DNA from: Sphingomonas bacterium
Lineage (GTDB): Bacteria; Pseudomonadota; Alphaproteobacteria; Sphingomonadales; Sphingomonadaceae
DNA length: 33,288 bases
Direction: 5' to 3'
Assembly (NCBI RefSeq): GCF_028293085.1
Contig: NZ_JAQGLC010000287.1
Span: 1 to 33,288 of the forward strand
Made by a program: the position numbers and the translations under genes. Of the stretch, positions 1-8,409 are shown one piece after another (the first letter of the stretch is position 1; every line of letters begins with the position of its first letter). The notes under the pieces were generated by a model. That model had not been told where the DNA came from and searched no databases. It saw only the letters and a list, made by a program, of their open reading frames with translations.

Positions 1-80
1 GCGAGCTTGCCGAAATGCTCGGCCTCCGCCGTGTCGATCGTCGAGCGGGGGATTGTTACGGGGTCGCTTGCCATCACCAT
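1..80 (-). CDS. ubiG: UbiG-like ubiquinone O-methyltransferase, N-terminal fragment
   Basis: Partial gene running off the left edge. Read leftward from the ATG at 80 it begins MVMASDPVTIPRSTID and continues with AEAEHFGKL before the window ends. This resembles the N-terminus of alphaproteobacterial UbiG (SAM-dependent 3-demethylubiquinol/polyprenyl-hydroxybenzoate O-methyltransferase of ubiquinone synthesis), in which a short leader ends in an E-x-x-x-F segment just before the Trp-Trp motif. A GGAAGG ribosome site lies 5 nt ahead of the ATG at 80; the ATG at 74 is the alternative start. It is divergent from lysC with about 50 bp between the starts, so both promoters must share that gap. Only about 26 residues are visible and the methyltransferase motifs lie outside, so the call rests on N-terminal resemblance and context. 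Confidence 0.55.
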   Translation of the reverse strand, partial: MVMASDPVTIPRSTIDTAEAEHFGKL

Positions 81-132
81 GTGGCCTTCCTATCAGGACG
101 CCCCCGCCACCCCAAGGATTTCCGCGACTCTT

Positions 133-1380
133 ATGGCTCGTATCGTGATGAAGTTCGGCGGCACGTCGATGGCCGGAAGCGAGCGGATCCGGAGCGTGGC
201 CGCGCGCGTGAAACGCGAGGTAGAGGCGGGCAACGAGGTGGCGGTGGTCGTCTCGGCGATGGCCGGGGAGACGGACCGGCTGGTCAATTTCTGCCGCGAG
301 GCCTCCTCGCTCTACGATCCGCACGAATATGACGTGGTGGTCTCGGCCGGGGAGCAGATCACCAGCGGATTGCTCGCGATCGCGCTGCAGGCGATCGGCG
401 TTCCGGCGCGTAGCTGGCTCGGCTGGCAATTGCCGATCCGCACCTCGGACGGCCATGGCTCCGCGCGCATCGCCGATATCGACACGACAACGCTGAACGC
501 GTCGCTCGCGACAGGCGAAGTCGCGGTGATCCCGGGGTTCCAGGGCGTCGCCGCCGACGAGCGCGTGACGACGCTGGGGCGGGGGGGCTCAGACACGTCG
601 GCGGTCGCGATGGCGGCGGCGATGAAGGCGGATCGCTGCGACATCTATACGGACGTCGATGGCGTCTACACGACCGATCCGCGCATCGTGCCCCGCGCGC
701 GGAAGCTGAAGCGCGTTACCTATGAGGAAATGCTGGAACTGGCGAGCGTGGGGGCGAAAGTGCTCCAGACGCGCTCGGTGGGGCTGGCGATGAAAGAACA
801 TGTTCGCGTCCAGGTGCTTTCGTCCTTCCTCGACACCGACGAGGTCGAATCGGGCACTTTGATCGTGAGCGAAGAGGAATTGGGAACGATGGAACGTCAG
901 CTCATCACCGGCATCGCGCACGACAAGAACGAGGCGAAGATCACGCTGACCGCGGTGCCCGATCGGCCCGGCTCGGTCGCGGCGATCTTCGTGCCGCTGG
1001 CCGATGCCAATATCAACGTCGACATGATCGTGCAGAACGTCGCGCATTCGACCGGCTCGACCGACGTGACCTTCACCGTGCCGTCATCCGATCTCGCCCG
1101 CTCGCTCGAGGTGCTTGGCAATGCCAGGACCGATATCGGCTATGTCGATCTGGTCCATGACACCCGGGTCTCGAAGATCTCGGTCGTGGGCGTCGGCATG
1201 CGCAGCCATGCCGGCGTCGCCGCGACGATGTTCAAGACGCTTGGCGAGCGCGGCATCAACATCCAGGCGATCACCACCTCGGAGATCAAGGTCTCGGTAC
1301 TGATCGAGGAGGATTATACCGAGCTCGCGGTGCGCGTGCTGCACACGGCTTACGGGCTCGACGCGGAGGACGCGGCGTGA
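133..1380 (+). CDS. lysC: Aspartate kinase (aspartokinase)
   Basis: Phosphorylates L-aspartate with ATP, the first step to diaminopimelate/lysine, threonine and methionine; cytosolic. The protein of 415 residues opens with MARIVMKFGGTSM, which holds the kinase signature KFGGTS (residues 7-12). A GRGGSDTSAVA segment and an ITDVDGVYT-like DVDGVYTTDPR segment follow in the amino acid kinase domain. Two ACT domains occupy the last about 150 residues, the usual site of lysine/threonine feedback inhibition. The length fits the monofunctional class of about 405-420 residues. The reading frame stays open upstream to position 7, but homology begins at the ATG at 133, so that start is used; the ribosome site before it is weak. 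Its stop overlaps the next start by 4 nt (GTGA). Confidence 0.95.
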   Translation: MARIVMKFGGTSMAGSERIRSVAARVKREVEAGNEVAVVVSAMAGETDRLVNFCREASSLYDPHEYDVVVSAGEQITSGLLAIALQAIGVPARSWLGWQLPIRTSDGHGSARIADIDTTTLNASLATGEVAVIPGFQGVAADERVTTLGRGGSDTSAVAMAAAMKADRCDIYTDVDGVYTTDPRIVPRARKLKRVTYEEMLELASVGAKVLQTRSVGLAMKEHVRVQVLSSFLDTDEVESGTLIVSEEELGTMERQLITGIAHDKNEAKITLTAVPDRPGSVAAIFVPLADANINVDMIVQNVAHSTGSTDVTFTVPSSDLARSLEVLGNARTDIGYVDLVHDTRVSKISVVGVGMRSHAGVAATMFKTLGERGINIQAITTSEIKVSVLIEEDYTELAVRVLHTAYGLDAEDAA

Positions 1381-2396
1381 GCATCGGCACCGAACGCCTC
1401 GCCCGCCGCATGGCACGGGGCGCCGAGTTCCTGGGCTCCGAGGTCGCGATCCTGTGCGGCGCCATGTCCTGGGTGTCGGAGCGGCACCTGGTGTCTGCCA
1501 TGTCCAACGCCGGCGGCTTCGGCCTGATCGCGTGCGGCGCGATGACCCCCGAGCTGCTCGATGCGGAGATCGCCGGCACCAAGGCGCTCACCGACAAGCC
1601 GTTCGGCGTCAACCTCATCACCATGCACCCGATGCTGTTCGACCTGATCGAGGTCTGCAACAAGCATGAGGTCGGCCATGTCGTGCTCGCCGGCGGCCTG
1701 CCGCCGACGGGCTCGATCGACGCGATCAAAGCCAATGGCGCAAAGCTGATCTGCTTCGCCCCCGCGCTCTCGCTCGCCAAGAAGCTGATCCGCTCCGGGG
1801 TCGACGCGCTCGTCGTCGAGGGCATGGAGGCCGGCGGCCATATCGGCCCGGTCTCGACCAGCGTGCTGGCGCAGGAAATCCTGCCCGAAGTGGCCGATCA
1901 GGTCCCGGTGTTCGTCGCCGGCGGCATCGGCCGCGGTGAGGCAATCGCCGCCTATCTCGACATGGGTGCGGCCGGCGTCCAGCTCGGCACGCGCTTCGTC
2001 TGCGCGACCGAATCGATCGCCCATCCCAATTTCAAAAAGGCGTTCCTCCGGGCCTCGGCCCGCGATGCGATCGCGAGCGTCCAGATCGATCCGCGCCTGC
2101 CGGTCATCCCCGTACGCGCACTCAAGAACGCCGGCGGCGAGCTGTTCACCGCCAAGCAGCGCGAGGTCGCGCAATTGCTCGATGAGGGCAAGGTCGAGAT
2201 GATGGAGGCGCAGCTCCAGATCGAGCATTATTGGGCCGGCGCGCTGCGCCGCGCGGTGATCGATGGCGATGTCGAGCATGGCAGCCTGATGGCCGGCCAG
2301 TCGGTCGGCATGGTGACGAAGGAAGAGCCCGTCGCCGAGATCATCGCGTTGCTGATGGCGGAAGCCGCGCACGCGCTGGAGAAACGGGCGGCCTGA
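1377..2396 (+). CDS. FMN-dependent nitronate monooxygenase / enoyl-reductase-like oxidoreductase
   Basis: A TIM-barrel flavoenzyme of the 2-nitropropane dioxygenase / nitronate monooxygenase superfamily, 339 residues. Members oxidise alkyl nitronates or, in the FabK branch, reduce enoyl-ACP. Visible hallmarks are GMEAGGHIG (near residue 150), the phosphate/FMN loop typical of the family, and the later FVAGGIGRGEA and GAAGVQLGTRF segments, which bind the FMN phosphate. The GTG start overlaps the lysC stop (GTGA), implying translational coupling and one transcript with lysC, although there is no obvious metabolic link. The substrate cannot be told from sequence. The family is certain; the nitronate reaction is only the default label. 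Confidence 0.85.
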   Translation: MSIGTERLARRMARGAEFLGSEVAILCGAMSWVSERHLVSAMSNAGGFGLIACGAMTPELLDAEIAGTKALTDKPFGVNLITMHPMLFDLIEVCNKHEVGHVVLAGGLPPTGSIDAIKANGAKLICFAPALSLAKKLIRSGVDALVVEGMEAGGHIGPVSTSVLAQEILPEVADQVPVFVAGGIGRGEAIAAYLDMGAAGVQLGTRFVCATESIAHPNFKKAFLRASARDAIASVQIDPRLPVIPVRALKNAGGELFTAKQREVAQLLDEGKVEMMEAQLQIEHYWAGALRRAVIDGDVEHGSLMAGQSVGMVTKEEPVAEIIALLMAEAAHALEKRAA

Positions 2397-2398
2397 TC

Positions 2399-2977
2399 GT
2401 GGAGGAACGCGCCGGCTTGCCGATCCTCGCTTTCGCCGACGCAAAGGCGTGGGAGGCGTGGCTCGCCGCGCAGCCCCGCACGTCGACAGGGGTGTGGCTC
2501 AAGCTGGCCAAGGCGAGCGCCGGCGCGGCCTCCGTGTCGAAGGCCGAGGCAATCGATGGCGCGCTCTGCCATGGCTGGATCGACGGCCAGCTCAACCCCT
2601 ATGACGAGCATTGGTGGCTGATCCGCTTCACCCCGCGCAAGGCGCGCAGCAAATGGTCCGAGAATAACCGCATCCGCGCCGGCGAGCTGACCGCGGCCGG
2701 GCGGGTGGCGCCGGCGGGCCAGGCCGAGATCGATGCGGCGAAAGCCGATGGCCGCTGGGATGCTGCCTATGCCCCGCAGGGCAGCGCCGCGCTGCCCGAC
2801 GATCTGGCCGCGGCGCTCGATGCTGAGCCCGGCGCACGCACCTTTTTCGACACGCTCACCGGGGCGAACCGCTATGCGATCCTCTACCGCGTCCATGACG
2901 CGAAGAAGCCCGAGACGCGCGCGGCGCGGATCGCGAAATTCACCGGCATGTGCGCCCGCGGCGAGACGGTGCACTAG
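2399..2977 (+). CDS. YdeI/OmpD-associated family protein
   Basis: A 192-residue protein starting at GTG 2399, two nucleotides after the previous stop, so it is probably cotranscribed with it. It has the features of the YdeI family: an N-terminal segment with WEAWL and GVWLKLAK, then a central ALCHGWIDGQ followed by a W-rich FTPRKARSKWS stretch, and a C-terminal helical tail ending in KPETRAARIAKF. E. coli YdeI has been connected with outer-membrane porin-associated resistance to antimicrobial peptides, but the biochemical role is unknown. No signal peptide or membrane segment is seen. The open frame extends upstream inside the preceding gene; that part is in the wrong frame of a real gene and is left out. 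Confidence 0.8.
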   Translation: MEERAGLPILAFADAKAWEAWLAAQPRTSTGVWLKLAKASAGAASVSKAEAIDGALCHGWIDGQLNPYDEHWWLIRFTPRKARSKWSENNRIRAGELTAAGRVAPAGQAEIDAAKADGRWDAAYAPQGSAALPDDLAAALDAEPGARTFFDTLTGANRYAILYRVHDAKKPETRAARIAKFTGMCARGETVH

Positions 2978-3020
2978 CCTGGACGAGGGCGGTCATATTT
3001 CGAGCGATATCGAGGGGCTC

Positions 3021-3044
3021 TAGGGGCAAGGCAAGCGGCCCCTA
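3021..3044. terminator. Short hairpin between convergent genes
   Basis: A perfect 7-bp inverted repeat, TAGGGGC at 3021-3027 and GCCCCTA at 3038-3044, with a 10-nt loop. It sits between the YdeI-family gene (plus) and the small membrane protein gene (minus), whose stop codon lies in the right arm. There is no T-run on either side, so a role as bidirectional terminator is only inferred from position. Confidence 0.3.
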
Positions 3045-3263
3045 CCCCTGAAATAGCGAACCCAAAGCCATCCAGATGCAACCGATCGTTCCCAGGCCCG
3101 TGACTATCCGGAGACTGTGTTGCCGAGCTTTCAGGCCCTCCGAGGCTGCTCGTCTATTTATCGAAATGGTCACCCACAAACGGGGCCACAGGGTGAGGCA
3201 CAGGGAAAACACGGCGCACAGGCCGAAAAAGACAAAGCCGACTATTTCTGAATTGTGGATCAT
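3042..3263 (-). CDS. Small two-TM membrane protein, unknown function
   Basis: A 73-residue protein with two clear hydrophobic helices: residues about 6-30 (VGFVFFGLCAVFSLCLTLW) and 51-70 (IVTGLGTIGCIWMALGSLF). A basic stretch (INRRAASEGLKARQHS) lies between them, which would face the cytoplasm. The pattern looks like a real inner-membrane protein and not a chance frame. No family was recognised. The ATG at 3263 has no strong ribosome site. It stands alone between the convergent YdeI-family gene and the VOC gene. Base composition near it is somewhat lower in GC than in its neighbours, which may hint at a more recently gained gene. Confidence 0.6.
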   Translation of the reverse strand: MIHNSEIVGFVFFGLCAVFSLCLTLWPRLWVTISINRRAASEGLKARQHSLRIVTGLGTIGCIWMALGSLFQG

Positions 3264-3364
3264 GGCGAACAGGGTCGCATGTTCGCCGCGATCGGTCGAG
3301 CGTGATCACCACCACAAGTCGTCCGTGTGGTCGCCAATCCCCTGTCGTCAGGGCGTTGATGCTC

Positions 3365-3769
3365 TCACTCCTTGATCGGCGATCCGATCGACCAGAGATG
3401 CCCGAACGGATCGGTGAGCTGGCCGTAGCGGTCGCCCCAGAACTGGTCGCCGACCGGCATGGTGATCGTCGCGCCCGCCGCGACGGCACGCTCGGCCCAG
3501 CTATCGGCATTATCGACCTGCAGGTGCAGGCCCACGCCCCTGGGCTCGGGCTCGTCATGGCCGCGCCATTCGGGGAACTCGTCGGACAGCATCAGCCAGC
3601 CGCCATTGATCTTCAGCCCGGCCTGCATCAGCCGCTCGCCATCCTCGGCGAGATTCCGCTCGGTCACTTCGGCGCCGAACGCGCGCGTGTAGAAATCGAG
3701 CGCTTCCTGGCCGCGGCGTCCGCGGATCGTGAGGAACGGGGTGATGCCGTTGGTGGGCCGCTCGGGCAT
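3365..3769 (-). CDS. VOC-fold (glyoxalase/PhnB-like) protein
   Basis: A 134-residue protein of the vicinal oxygen chelate superfamily, PhnB-like subgroup. The start reads NGITPFLTIRGRRGQEALDF, followed by YTRAFGAE, the usual first beta-alpha-beta unit. A second half contains GVGLHLQVDNAD and ends with WGDRYGQLTDPFGHLWSI, the typical PhnB C-terminal motif. Family members bind a divalent metal between paired beta-alpha-beta-beta-beta modules; substrates range from methylglyoxal adducts to antibiotics and many are unknown. The ATG at 3769 has a good AGGAG ribosome site 7 nt upstream. No substrate can be assigned. It may be read from the same strand as the ABC genes upstream, 59 nt away. Confidence 0.85.
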   Translation of the reverse strand: MPERPTNGITPFLTIRGRRGQEALDFYTRAFGAEVTERNLAEDGERLMQAGLKINGGWLMLSDEFPEWRGHDEPEPRGVGLHLQVDNADSWAERAVAAGATITMPVGDQFWGDRYGQLTDPFGHLWSIGSPIKE

Positions 3770-3828
3770 GGGGGATCTCCTGCAGGGTGATTCGCGCGGC
3801 CAAGGCTAGCGTACCGCGCCGCCGATCG

Positions 3829-5265
3829 TCAGCCGATAAAGAACACCGCCAGCGCCGCCGCGCCGCCAAATACCAGGGCGATCAGGATCGTCAGGATGCT
3901 CGACACCGCCGATCCCGATCGCCGCCTGAACCTGGCGCGCTGCCCGGGCTTGCCGAGCTTCAGCTCGACCAGACCCGCCAGCCCGCCGCCAATGGCGGTG
4001 AAGACCAAGGTGATGAGCGCGCCCAGCGGCGTCTGCAGGGCGATCGCGATCGGCAGGATCACGGCAAAGGGCGCCGCCATCGCGAACGCCGCCATCAGCT
4101 TGACTCGGTCGACCGCCCCCTTGGCGACGGGCGCGACCATGAGCAGCTCGGGCGCGTCCTCGGCGGAAACGGTAAGCCAGGTGAAGCTCCCGACGAGCTG
4201 GCCGGCAAGCAGCACGCTGGCAAAGGCGAGTGCCGGTGCGAGCGGCGGCCCGCCCTGGCCATGGCCATAAGCGACGAACACGATCGGCGCCATGTAGACG
4301 AGGCGCAGCACGATCTGGAAGGCGAGCGCCGGGTCGCGCGCCAGCAACCGCCATTCCTTGCCGAAGACCGGGCGGAACAGGCCGGCATGGAACAGCCGTG
4401 CGATGGCGCGTCCGGTCGGCTTCGCTCGCGACAGGCGAACGCCGCCGTCCTGATAGCCGCTCAGGAACATCCGCTGCAGCGTCGCGCCGGCCAGCGCGAA
4501 CAGCAGCGCACCCGTGCCGAGCAGGATGAGGATCGCGATCGGATCGCCGAACGCGGCGCGACCGGGCAGGCCGGTCAGCCCGGTGCGGCCCAGGCCCTGT
4601 TCGCTGAAGCGTTCGAACAGCACCATCACGCTCGATTCGCGCTTGCCGCTGTGCGACATCAGTTGCGAGATCAGGAAGATCGCGCCGCCCAGCAAAGCTG
4701 CGGCGATCTGGCCGACGGTCCGCGCCGCGCGGGGCCCCGCGATCGTCGCCAACGTCAGGGTGATCGCCAACCCGGTCGCCGCGGCCGCCAGCGCGAGCGC
4801 GGCAAGCAGGGCGATCACGCCGAACAATTGCGGATGGCCAAGCACGGCGATCGGCAGCACCAGGGTCAGCAGCAGCACCGCATAGGTCAGCACGATCGAG
4901 CCCGCGATGCCGAGCAATTTGGCGAGCAGCACCGTCCGCCCCTCGATCGGCGCGGTGAACAGCAAGGCGAGATCGCCCGATTCGTACAAGGTGCGCTGGC
5001 TTCCCAGGATCGCCTGGGTGGTCATGAAGCTGAACGCTACGATGCTGCCGGCGAGTATCCCGGTCATGATCCCGGGCAGGTCGGGAATCGGATGGTCGCG
5101 CAGGATCCAGCCAAGGAAGCAGCCCAGCGCGAACCAGCCGGCCATCATCGCATAGCCGATCCAGCGCGTGGCGCCCTTGCGCGTGCGCCCGCGCCAGCCG
5201 AGCCGGATCTCGTGCAGCGCCAGCCAGGCGAAGCCGCCCGGCGCTGGCTTGATCCCGATGTTCAC
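3829..5265 (-). CDS. ABC-2 type exporter, permease subunit
   Basis: A 478-residue polytopic membrane protein with about ten hydrophobic helices, forming the channel of an ABC exporter with the ATPase encoded just upstream. The GTG start at 5265 overlaps the ATPase stop (GTGA, 4 nt), so the two are translationally coupled. Near residues 60-100 there is a cytoplasmic segment, TQAILGSQRTLYESGDLALL, which matches the coupling-helix region of ABC-2 permeases in which cargo-free modules dock to the ATPase. The open frame extends upstream to 5685 but that portion is antisense of the ATPase frame and is not coding. Cargo is unknown; no self-resistance or biosynthetic gene lies near enough to suggest one. 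Confidence 0.85.
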   Translation of the reverse strand: MNIGIKPAPGGFAWLALHEIRLGWRGRTRKGATRWIGYAMMAGWFALGCFLGWILRDHPIPDLPGIMTGILAGSIVAFSFMTTQAILGSQRTLYESGDLALLFTAPIEGRTVLLAKLLGIAGSIVLTYAVLLLTLVLPIAVLGHPQLFGVIALLAALALAAAATGLAITLTLATIAGPRAARTVGQIAAALLGGAIFLISQLMSHSGKRESSVMVLFERFSEQGLGRTGLTGLPGRAAFGDPIAILILLGTGALLFALAGATLQRMFLSGYQDGGVRLSRAKPTGRAIARLFHAGLFRPVFGKEWRLLARDPALAFQIVLRLVYMAPIVFVAYGHGQGGPPLAPALAFASVLLAGQLVGSFTWLTVSAEDAPELLMVAPVAKGAVDRVKLMAAFAMAAPFAVILPIAIALQTPLGALITLVFTAIGGGLAGLVELKLGKPGQRARFRRRSGSAVSSILTILIALVFGGAAALAVFFIG

Positions 5266-5996
5266 ACGCCGCTCGTCAGGCGGATGAAGGTGTCCTCCAG
5301 CGTCATGCCCTCGGTGCCGGCGCTGGTGCGCAGCTCCTCCAGCGTCCCCTCGGCGAGCAATTTGCCCCCGGCGATGATGCCGATCCGGTCGGCCATCCGC
5401 TCGGCGACCTCCAGGATATGCGTCGTCACGATCACCGTCTTGCCGGCATCGACCTGCGCGCGCAGCGCATCCTTCACCGCGCGCGCCATGCCGGCGTCGA
5501 GCCCGGTCAGCGGTTCGTCGAGGATCAGCAGCTTGGGATCGTGGATCAGCGCAGCCGCCAGCGCGACCTTCTGCTTCATGCCGCGCGAAAAGCCCTCGCA
5601 GCGCGTGTCGCGCTCGTCCCACAGGCCCAGCCAGTGAAGCAGCCGCTCGGCCTCCGCCGCCGCGACCTGCGGGTCCATCCGCCACAGCCCGGCGACGAAG
5701 GCGAGATATTCGCTCGGCGTCAGCTTGTCGTAGAGCATCGGCTCGTCGGGCAGCCAGGCGGTGATCGCCTTGGCCTCGAGCGGATGCGCCCGCGCGTCGA
5801 TGCCCAGGATATGAACGGTGCCGGCATCGGGCTTGGTCAGGCCGGTCACCATGCGGAGCGTAGTGGTCTTGCCCGCGCCATTGGGGCCGAGCAGGGCGTA
5901 GAGCTGGCCGGCGGCGATCTCGAGATCTAGCCCCGTGATCACCGGCTTGTCGAAACTCTTGGAAAGGCCGCGGATGCGGAGGGCGGGTTTGGTCAT
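5262..5996 (-). CDS. ABC transporter ATP-binding protein
   Basis: A 244-residue nucleotide-binding subunit. Walker A is GPNGAGKTT (residues 37-45), the signature loop is FSRGMKQK (136-143), Walker B is LLILDEP (156-162) and the H-loop histidine is H193 in TTHILEVAE. The Q-loop position reads LPDEPMLYDKLT, with Asp/Glu where Gln is usual, as in many CcmA/NatA-type exporters. A short C-terminal extension ends in LEDTFIRLTSG, the usual LED-x-F-h-x-L-T tail of this exporter class. It pairs with the permease downstream. The start chosen is the ATG at 5996, where homology begins; upstream codons to 6068 have no family match. Confidence 0.93.
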   Translation of the reverse strand: MTKPALRIRGLSKSFDKPVITGLDLEIAAGQLYALLGPNGAGKTTTLRMVTGLTKPDAGTVHILGIDARAHPLEAKAITAWLPDEPMLYDKLTPSEYLAFVAGLWRMDPQVAAAEAERLLHWLGLWDERDTRCEGFSRGMKQKVALAAALIHDPKLLILDEPLTGLDAGMARAVKDALRAQVDAGKTVIVTTHILEVAERMADRIGIIAGGKLLAEGTLEELRTSAGTEGMTLEDTFIRLTSGV

Positions 5997-6045
5997 GCGC
6001 GGCAACCTAGAAGAAAGCGCGTGTTCGTCCAGAGCCGGTGCTGGC

Positions 6046-6465
6046 CTAGCGCCACTCCAGCCAGGCATAATGCGCCATTGCGGCGGCGACGGTCAGCCCG
6101 GTGACCAGCCGCAGCCCCGCACGCAGGTCGATCGGCGCCCACCAGCTGATCACATAGAGCGCTGTTCCGACCAGCAGCGCCGCGAAGAAGCCGGTGGTCA
6201 GTCCACGCGACCGGTTATGCCGCGACAGTTCGTCGTTCATCAGCGCGCGCAGCTGGCGGCTGAGCATCAGCCCGCCGCCGGTCGTCAGCACCAGCAGTGC
6301 GAGCAGCAATTCGACCAGCCACGCGATCCCCCGGACGGGTCCGTCATTGGCGGGTTTGTCGAAACCGAAGGTAGCGGTGACGGCCACCACCGTCGCCAGC
6401 AGCGCCATCAGCACGGCCCGGCTGCGGGACGAGCGCTCGGCGCGGTCGATCTGGGAAGAGGACAT
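6046..6465 (-). CDS. Four-TM membrane protein, paralogue of the gene at 6676-7116
   Basis: A 139-residue membrane protein with four hydrophobic helices and a short cytoplasmic loop carrying RALMNDELSRHNRSRGL between helices 2 and 3. The same layout and key residues (R-x-R-A-L-h-N-D-E, later PI-x-x-R-x-G-x-RL) recur in the protein encoded at 6676-7116, so the two are paralogues. The ND-E-x-x-x-H-x-x-R loop recalls the DUF2178-like membrane proteins that often accompany short XRE regulators; that link is from memory. ATG 6465 is preferred because an AGGA ribosome site lies 9 nt upstream; a TTG at 6474 that overlaps the preceding stop is possible. Function unknown. Confidence 0.75.
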   Translation of the reverse strand: MSSSQIDRAERSSRSRAVLMALLATVVAVTATFGFDKPANDGPVRGIAWLVELLLALLVLTTGGGLMLSRQLRALMNDELSRHNRSRGLTTGFFAALLVGTALYVISWWAPIDLRAGLRLVTGLTVAAAMAHYAWLEWR

Positions 6466-6470
6466 AAGGA

Positions 6471-6683
6471 TCAATCCTGTGGCGGAAGCTGGAAGATATC
6501 CTCCACCTGGCGCCCGAGCGCCGAGGCGAGCTTGAGCGCGAGCGTGGTGGAGGGGATAAAGATGCCGTTCTCGACGGTGTTGATCGTCTTGCGGCTGACG
6601 CCGACCCGGTCGGCGAGCTCGGCCTGGGTCAGCCCGAGCCGGGCACGCTCGTCCTTGAGGCAGTTGAGCAGCTGCTCAGCCAC
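6471..6683 (-). CDS. Short XRE-family transcriptional regulator
   Basis: A 70-residue single-domain DNA-binding protein. LKDERARLGLTQAELADRVG then VSRKTINTVENGIFIPS shows the complete Cro/CI-type helix-turn-helix (about residues 9-55), and the tail LKLASALGRQVEDIFQL is the usual end of the YozG-like short regulators. It has no effector domain, so any signal must come from partners, probably the membrane proteins on both sides. The GTG start at 6683 overlaps the upstream membrane gene by 8 nt and its stop lies 6 nt before the ATG of the downstream one: the three genes form one tight operon. It is the obvious candidate to bind the doubled palindrome at 7132-7165. Confidence 0.9.
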   Translation of the reverse strand: MAEQLLNCLKDERARLGLTQAELADRVGVSRKTINTVENGIFIPSTTLALKLASALGRQVEDIFQLPPQD

Positions 6684-7116
6684 TTTTCAGCGCCCGGCGT
6701 TCGAGCGTGCCGAAGCGGAGCAGCGCGAGCGCCACGCTGAAGGTGATGATCAGCCGCGCGCCCTCGCGCGCCGAGATCGGCTCGTAGAAGCTGAGGCCAT
6801 AGACCAAAGCCGCCGTGCCGATCGCGCCCCAGAAGCCGAGCGCCATTGCGCGCTTGCGATGGTCGATCGTGGTCTCGTCGTTGAGCAGGGCGCGGATGCG
6901 CTGGCCGCGGAAAAGGCCGCCGCCCACGACGAGGAACATCAGCAGCGCCGCGGCCCAGACGATCCAGGCGGCGAGGTGAATGGTTTGCGGGCGGTTGAGC
7001 GGCAGGTCGTCGGGAAAGCTCCCCGCCTGCGCGGCGACGAACACCACCGCCATCACGGTCGCGGCGCGCGCGCGGCCCCAGGCGATGCGGTCGGCAAGAT
7101 CGGTTTGAGTGGACAT
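6676..7116 (-). CDS. Four-TM membrane protein, first gene of the XRE operon
   Basis: A 146-residue membrane protein: helix 1 about residues 22-38, helix 2 about 52-72, then the cytoplasmic loop RGQRIRALLNDETTIDHRKR, helix 3 (GFWGAIGTAALVYGLSFYE) and helix 4 (ARLIITFSVALALLRF). It aligns along its length with the product of 6046-6465. ATG 7116 is chosen because AGGGG lies 6 nt upstream; translation could also begin 8 codons earlier inside the operator region. The stop overlaps the regulator start. It may act as a membrane partner or sensor for the regulator, but nothing in the sequence shows the signal. Confidence 0.75.
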   Translation of the reverse strand: MSTQTDLADRIAWGRARAATVMAVVFVAAQAGSFPDDLPLNRPQTIHLAAWIVWAAALLMFLVVGGGLFRGQRIRALLNDETTIDHRKRAMALGFWGAIGTAALVYGLSFYEPISAREGARLIITFSVALALLRFGTLERRALKSG

Positions 7117-7131
7117 TTCGAACCCCTGTTT

Positions 7132-7165
7132 GTAACTCACAGGTTACATGTAACCCATGGGTTAC
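7132..7165. promoter_or_regulatory. Doubled palindromic operator GTAAC-N6-GTTAC
   Basis: Two GTAAC-N6-GTTAC sites lie in tandem with an exact 18-bp period: 7132-7147 (spacer TCACAG) and 7150-7165 (spacer CCATGG). The second is a perfect 16-bp palindrome, and the halves between the sites also form a perfect palindrome, GGTTACATGTAACC (7142-7155). The array ends 15 bp before the ATG of the XRE operon and 76 bp before ybgC on the other strand. This is what an autoregulatory operator for a dimeric XRE protein binding cooperatively would look like. The architecture is seen directly; the binding protein is inferred. Confidence 0.75.
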
Positions 7166-7240
7166 TTCTGTGTCAAGCGGTGCCCAGCATGGGGTGAACG
7201 GGGTTCCTTCGCGCCGGAGGGTCCGTTAGGAGACGCAGAC

Positions 7241-7704
7241 ATGGCGCAACCGCTGCAGGATCAACCGGTCGAAGGCCGCTTCGACGGGGTCGAGCACCGA
7301 TTCCCGGTGCGGGTCTATTTCGAGGACACCGATCTGTCTGGCGTCGTCTATCACGCCAATTACCTGCGCTACATGGAGCGCGCCCGCTCCGACATGCTTC
7401 GCCTCGCCGGGATCGACCAGCGCGGCGTGCATGAGGCGGGTGGCGGCGCCTATGCCGTCAGCAGCCTCGCCATCCGCTATCGTCGCCCGGCGCGGCTCGA
7501 CGACGCCCTCGTCGTGGTGACCAGATTGACACAGGTGCGTGCCGCTTCGGTCGATATTCATCAGAGAGTCATGCGCGGGGCTGAGATACTAAGCGAAGCG
7601 GATGTAACCGCCGCTCTGGTGGGGGCATCGGGCAAGCCGAAGCGGCAGCCCGGCGAATGGATCGAGGCGTTCCGGCGCCTCGCAAGCCAAGGGGACGACA
7701 AAGC

Positions 7705-7708
<4 letters not shown>
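7241..7708 (+). CDS. ybgC: Tol-Pal associated acyl-CoA thioesterase YbgC
   Basis: A 155-residue hotdog-fold thioesterase, the first gene of the Tol-Pal operon. The 4-hydroxybenzoyl-CoA thioesterase-type signature is intact: YFEDTDLSGVVYHANYLRYM, in which the Asp of the EDTD segment is the catalytic residue, followed by ERARSDMLR. YbgC hydrolyses acyl-CoA (or acyl-ACP-linked) thioesters and is associated with the inner membrane and phospholipid metabolism. The ATG at 7241 has an AGGAGA ribosome site 7 nt upstream; the frame is open further up but without similarity. The stop overlaps the tolQ start (GTGA). The divergent operator at 7132-7165 is close enough to affect its promoter. Confidence 0.93.

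Positions 7709-8409
<701 letters not shown>

Noticed and set aside
7..132. N-terminal extension of lysC to position 7
   Set aside because: The 42 extra codons have no match to aspartate kinases and overlap the divergent ubiG-like start; ATG 133 gives the normal N-terminus.
3787..5637. A 616-codon open frame on the plus strand
   Set aside because: Antisense to the ABC permease and ATPase genes; the translation is full of Arg/Gln/Asp repeats and lacks motifs.
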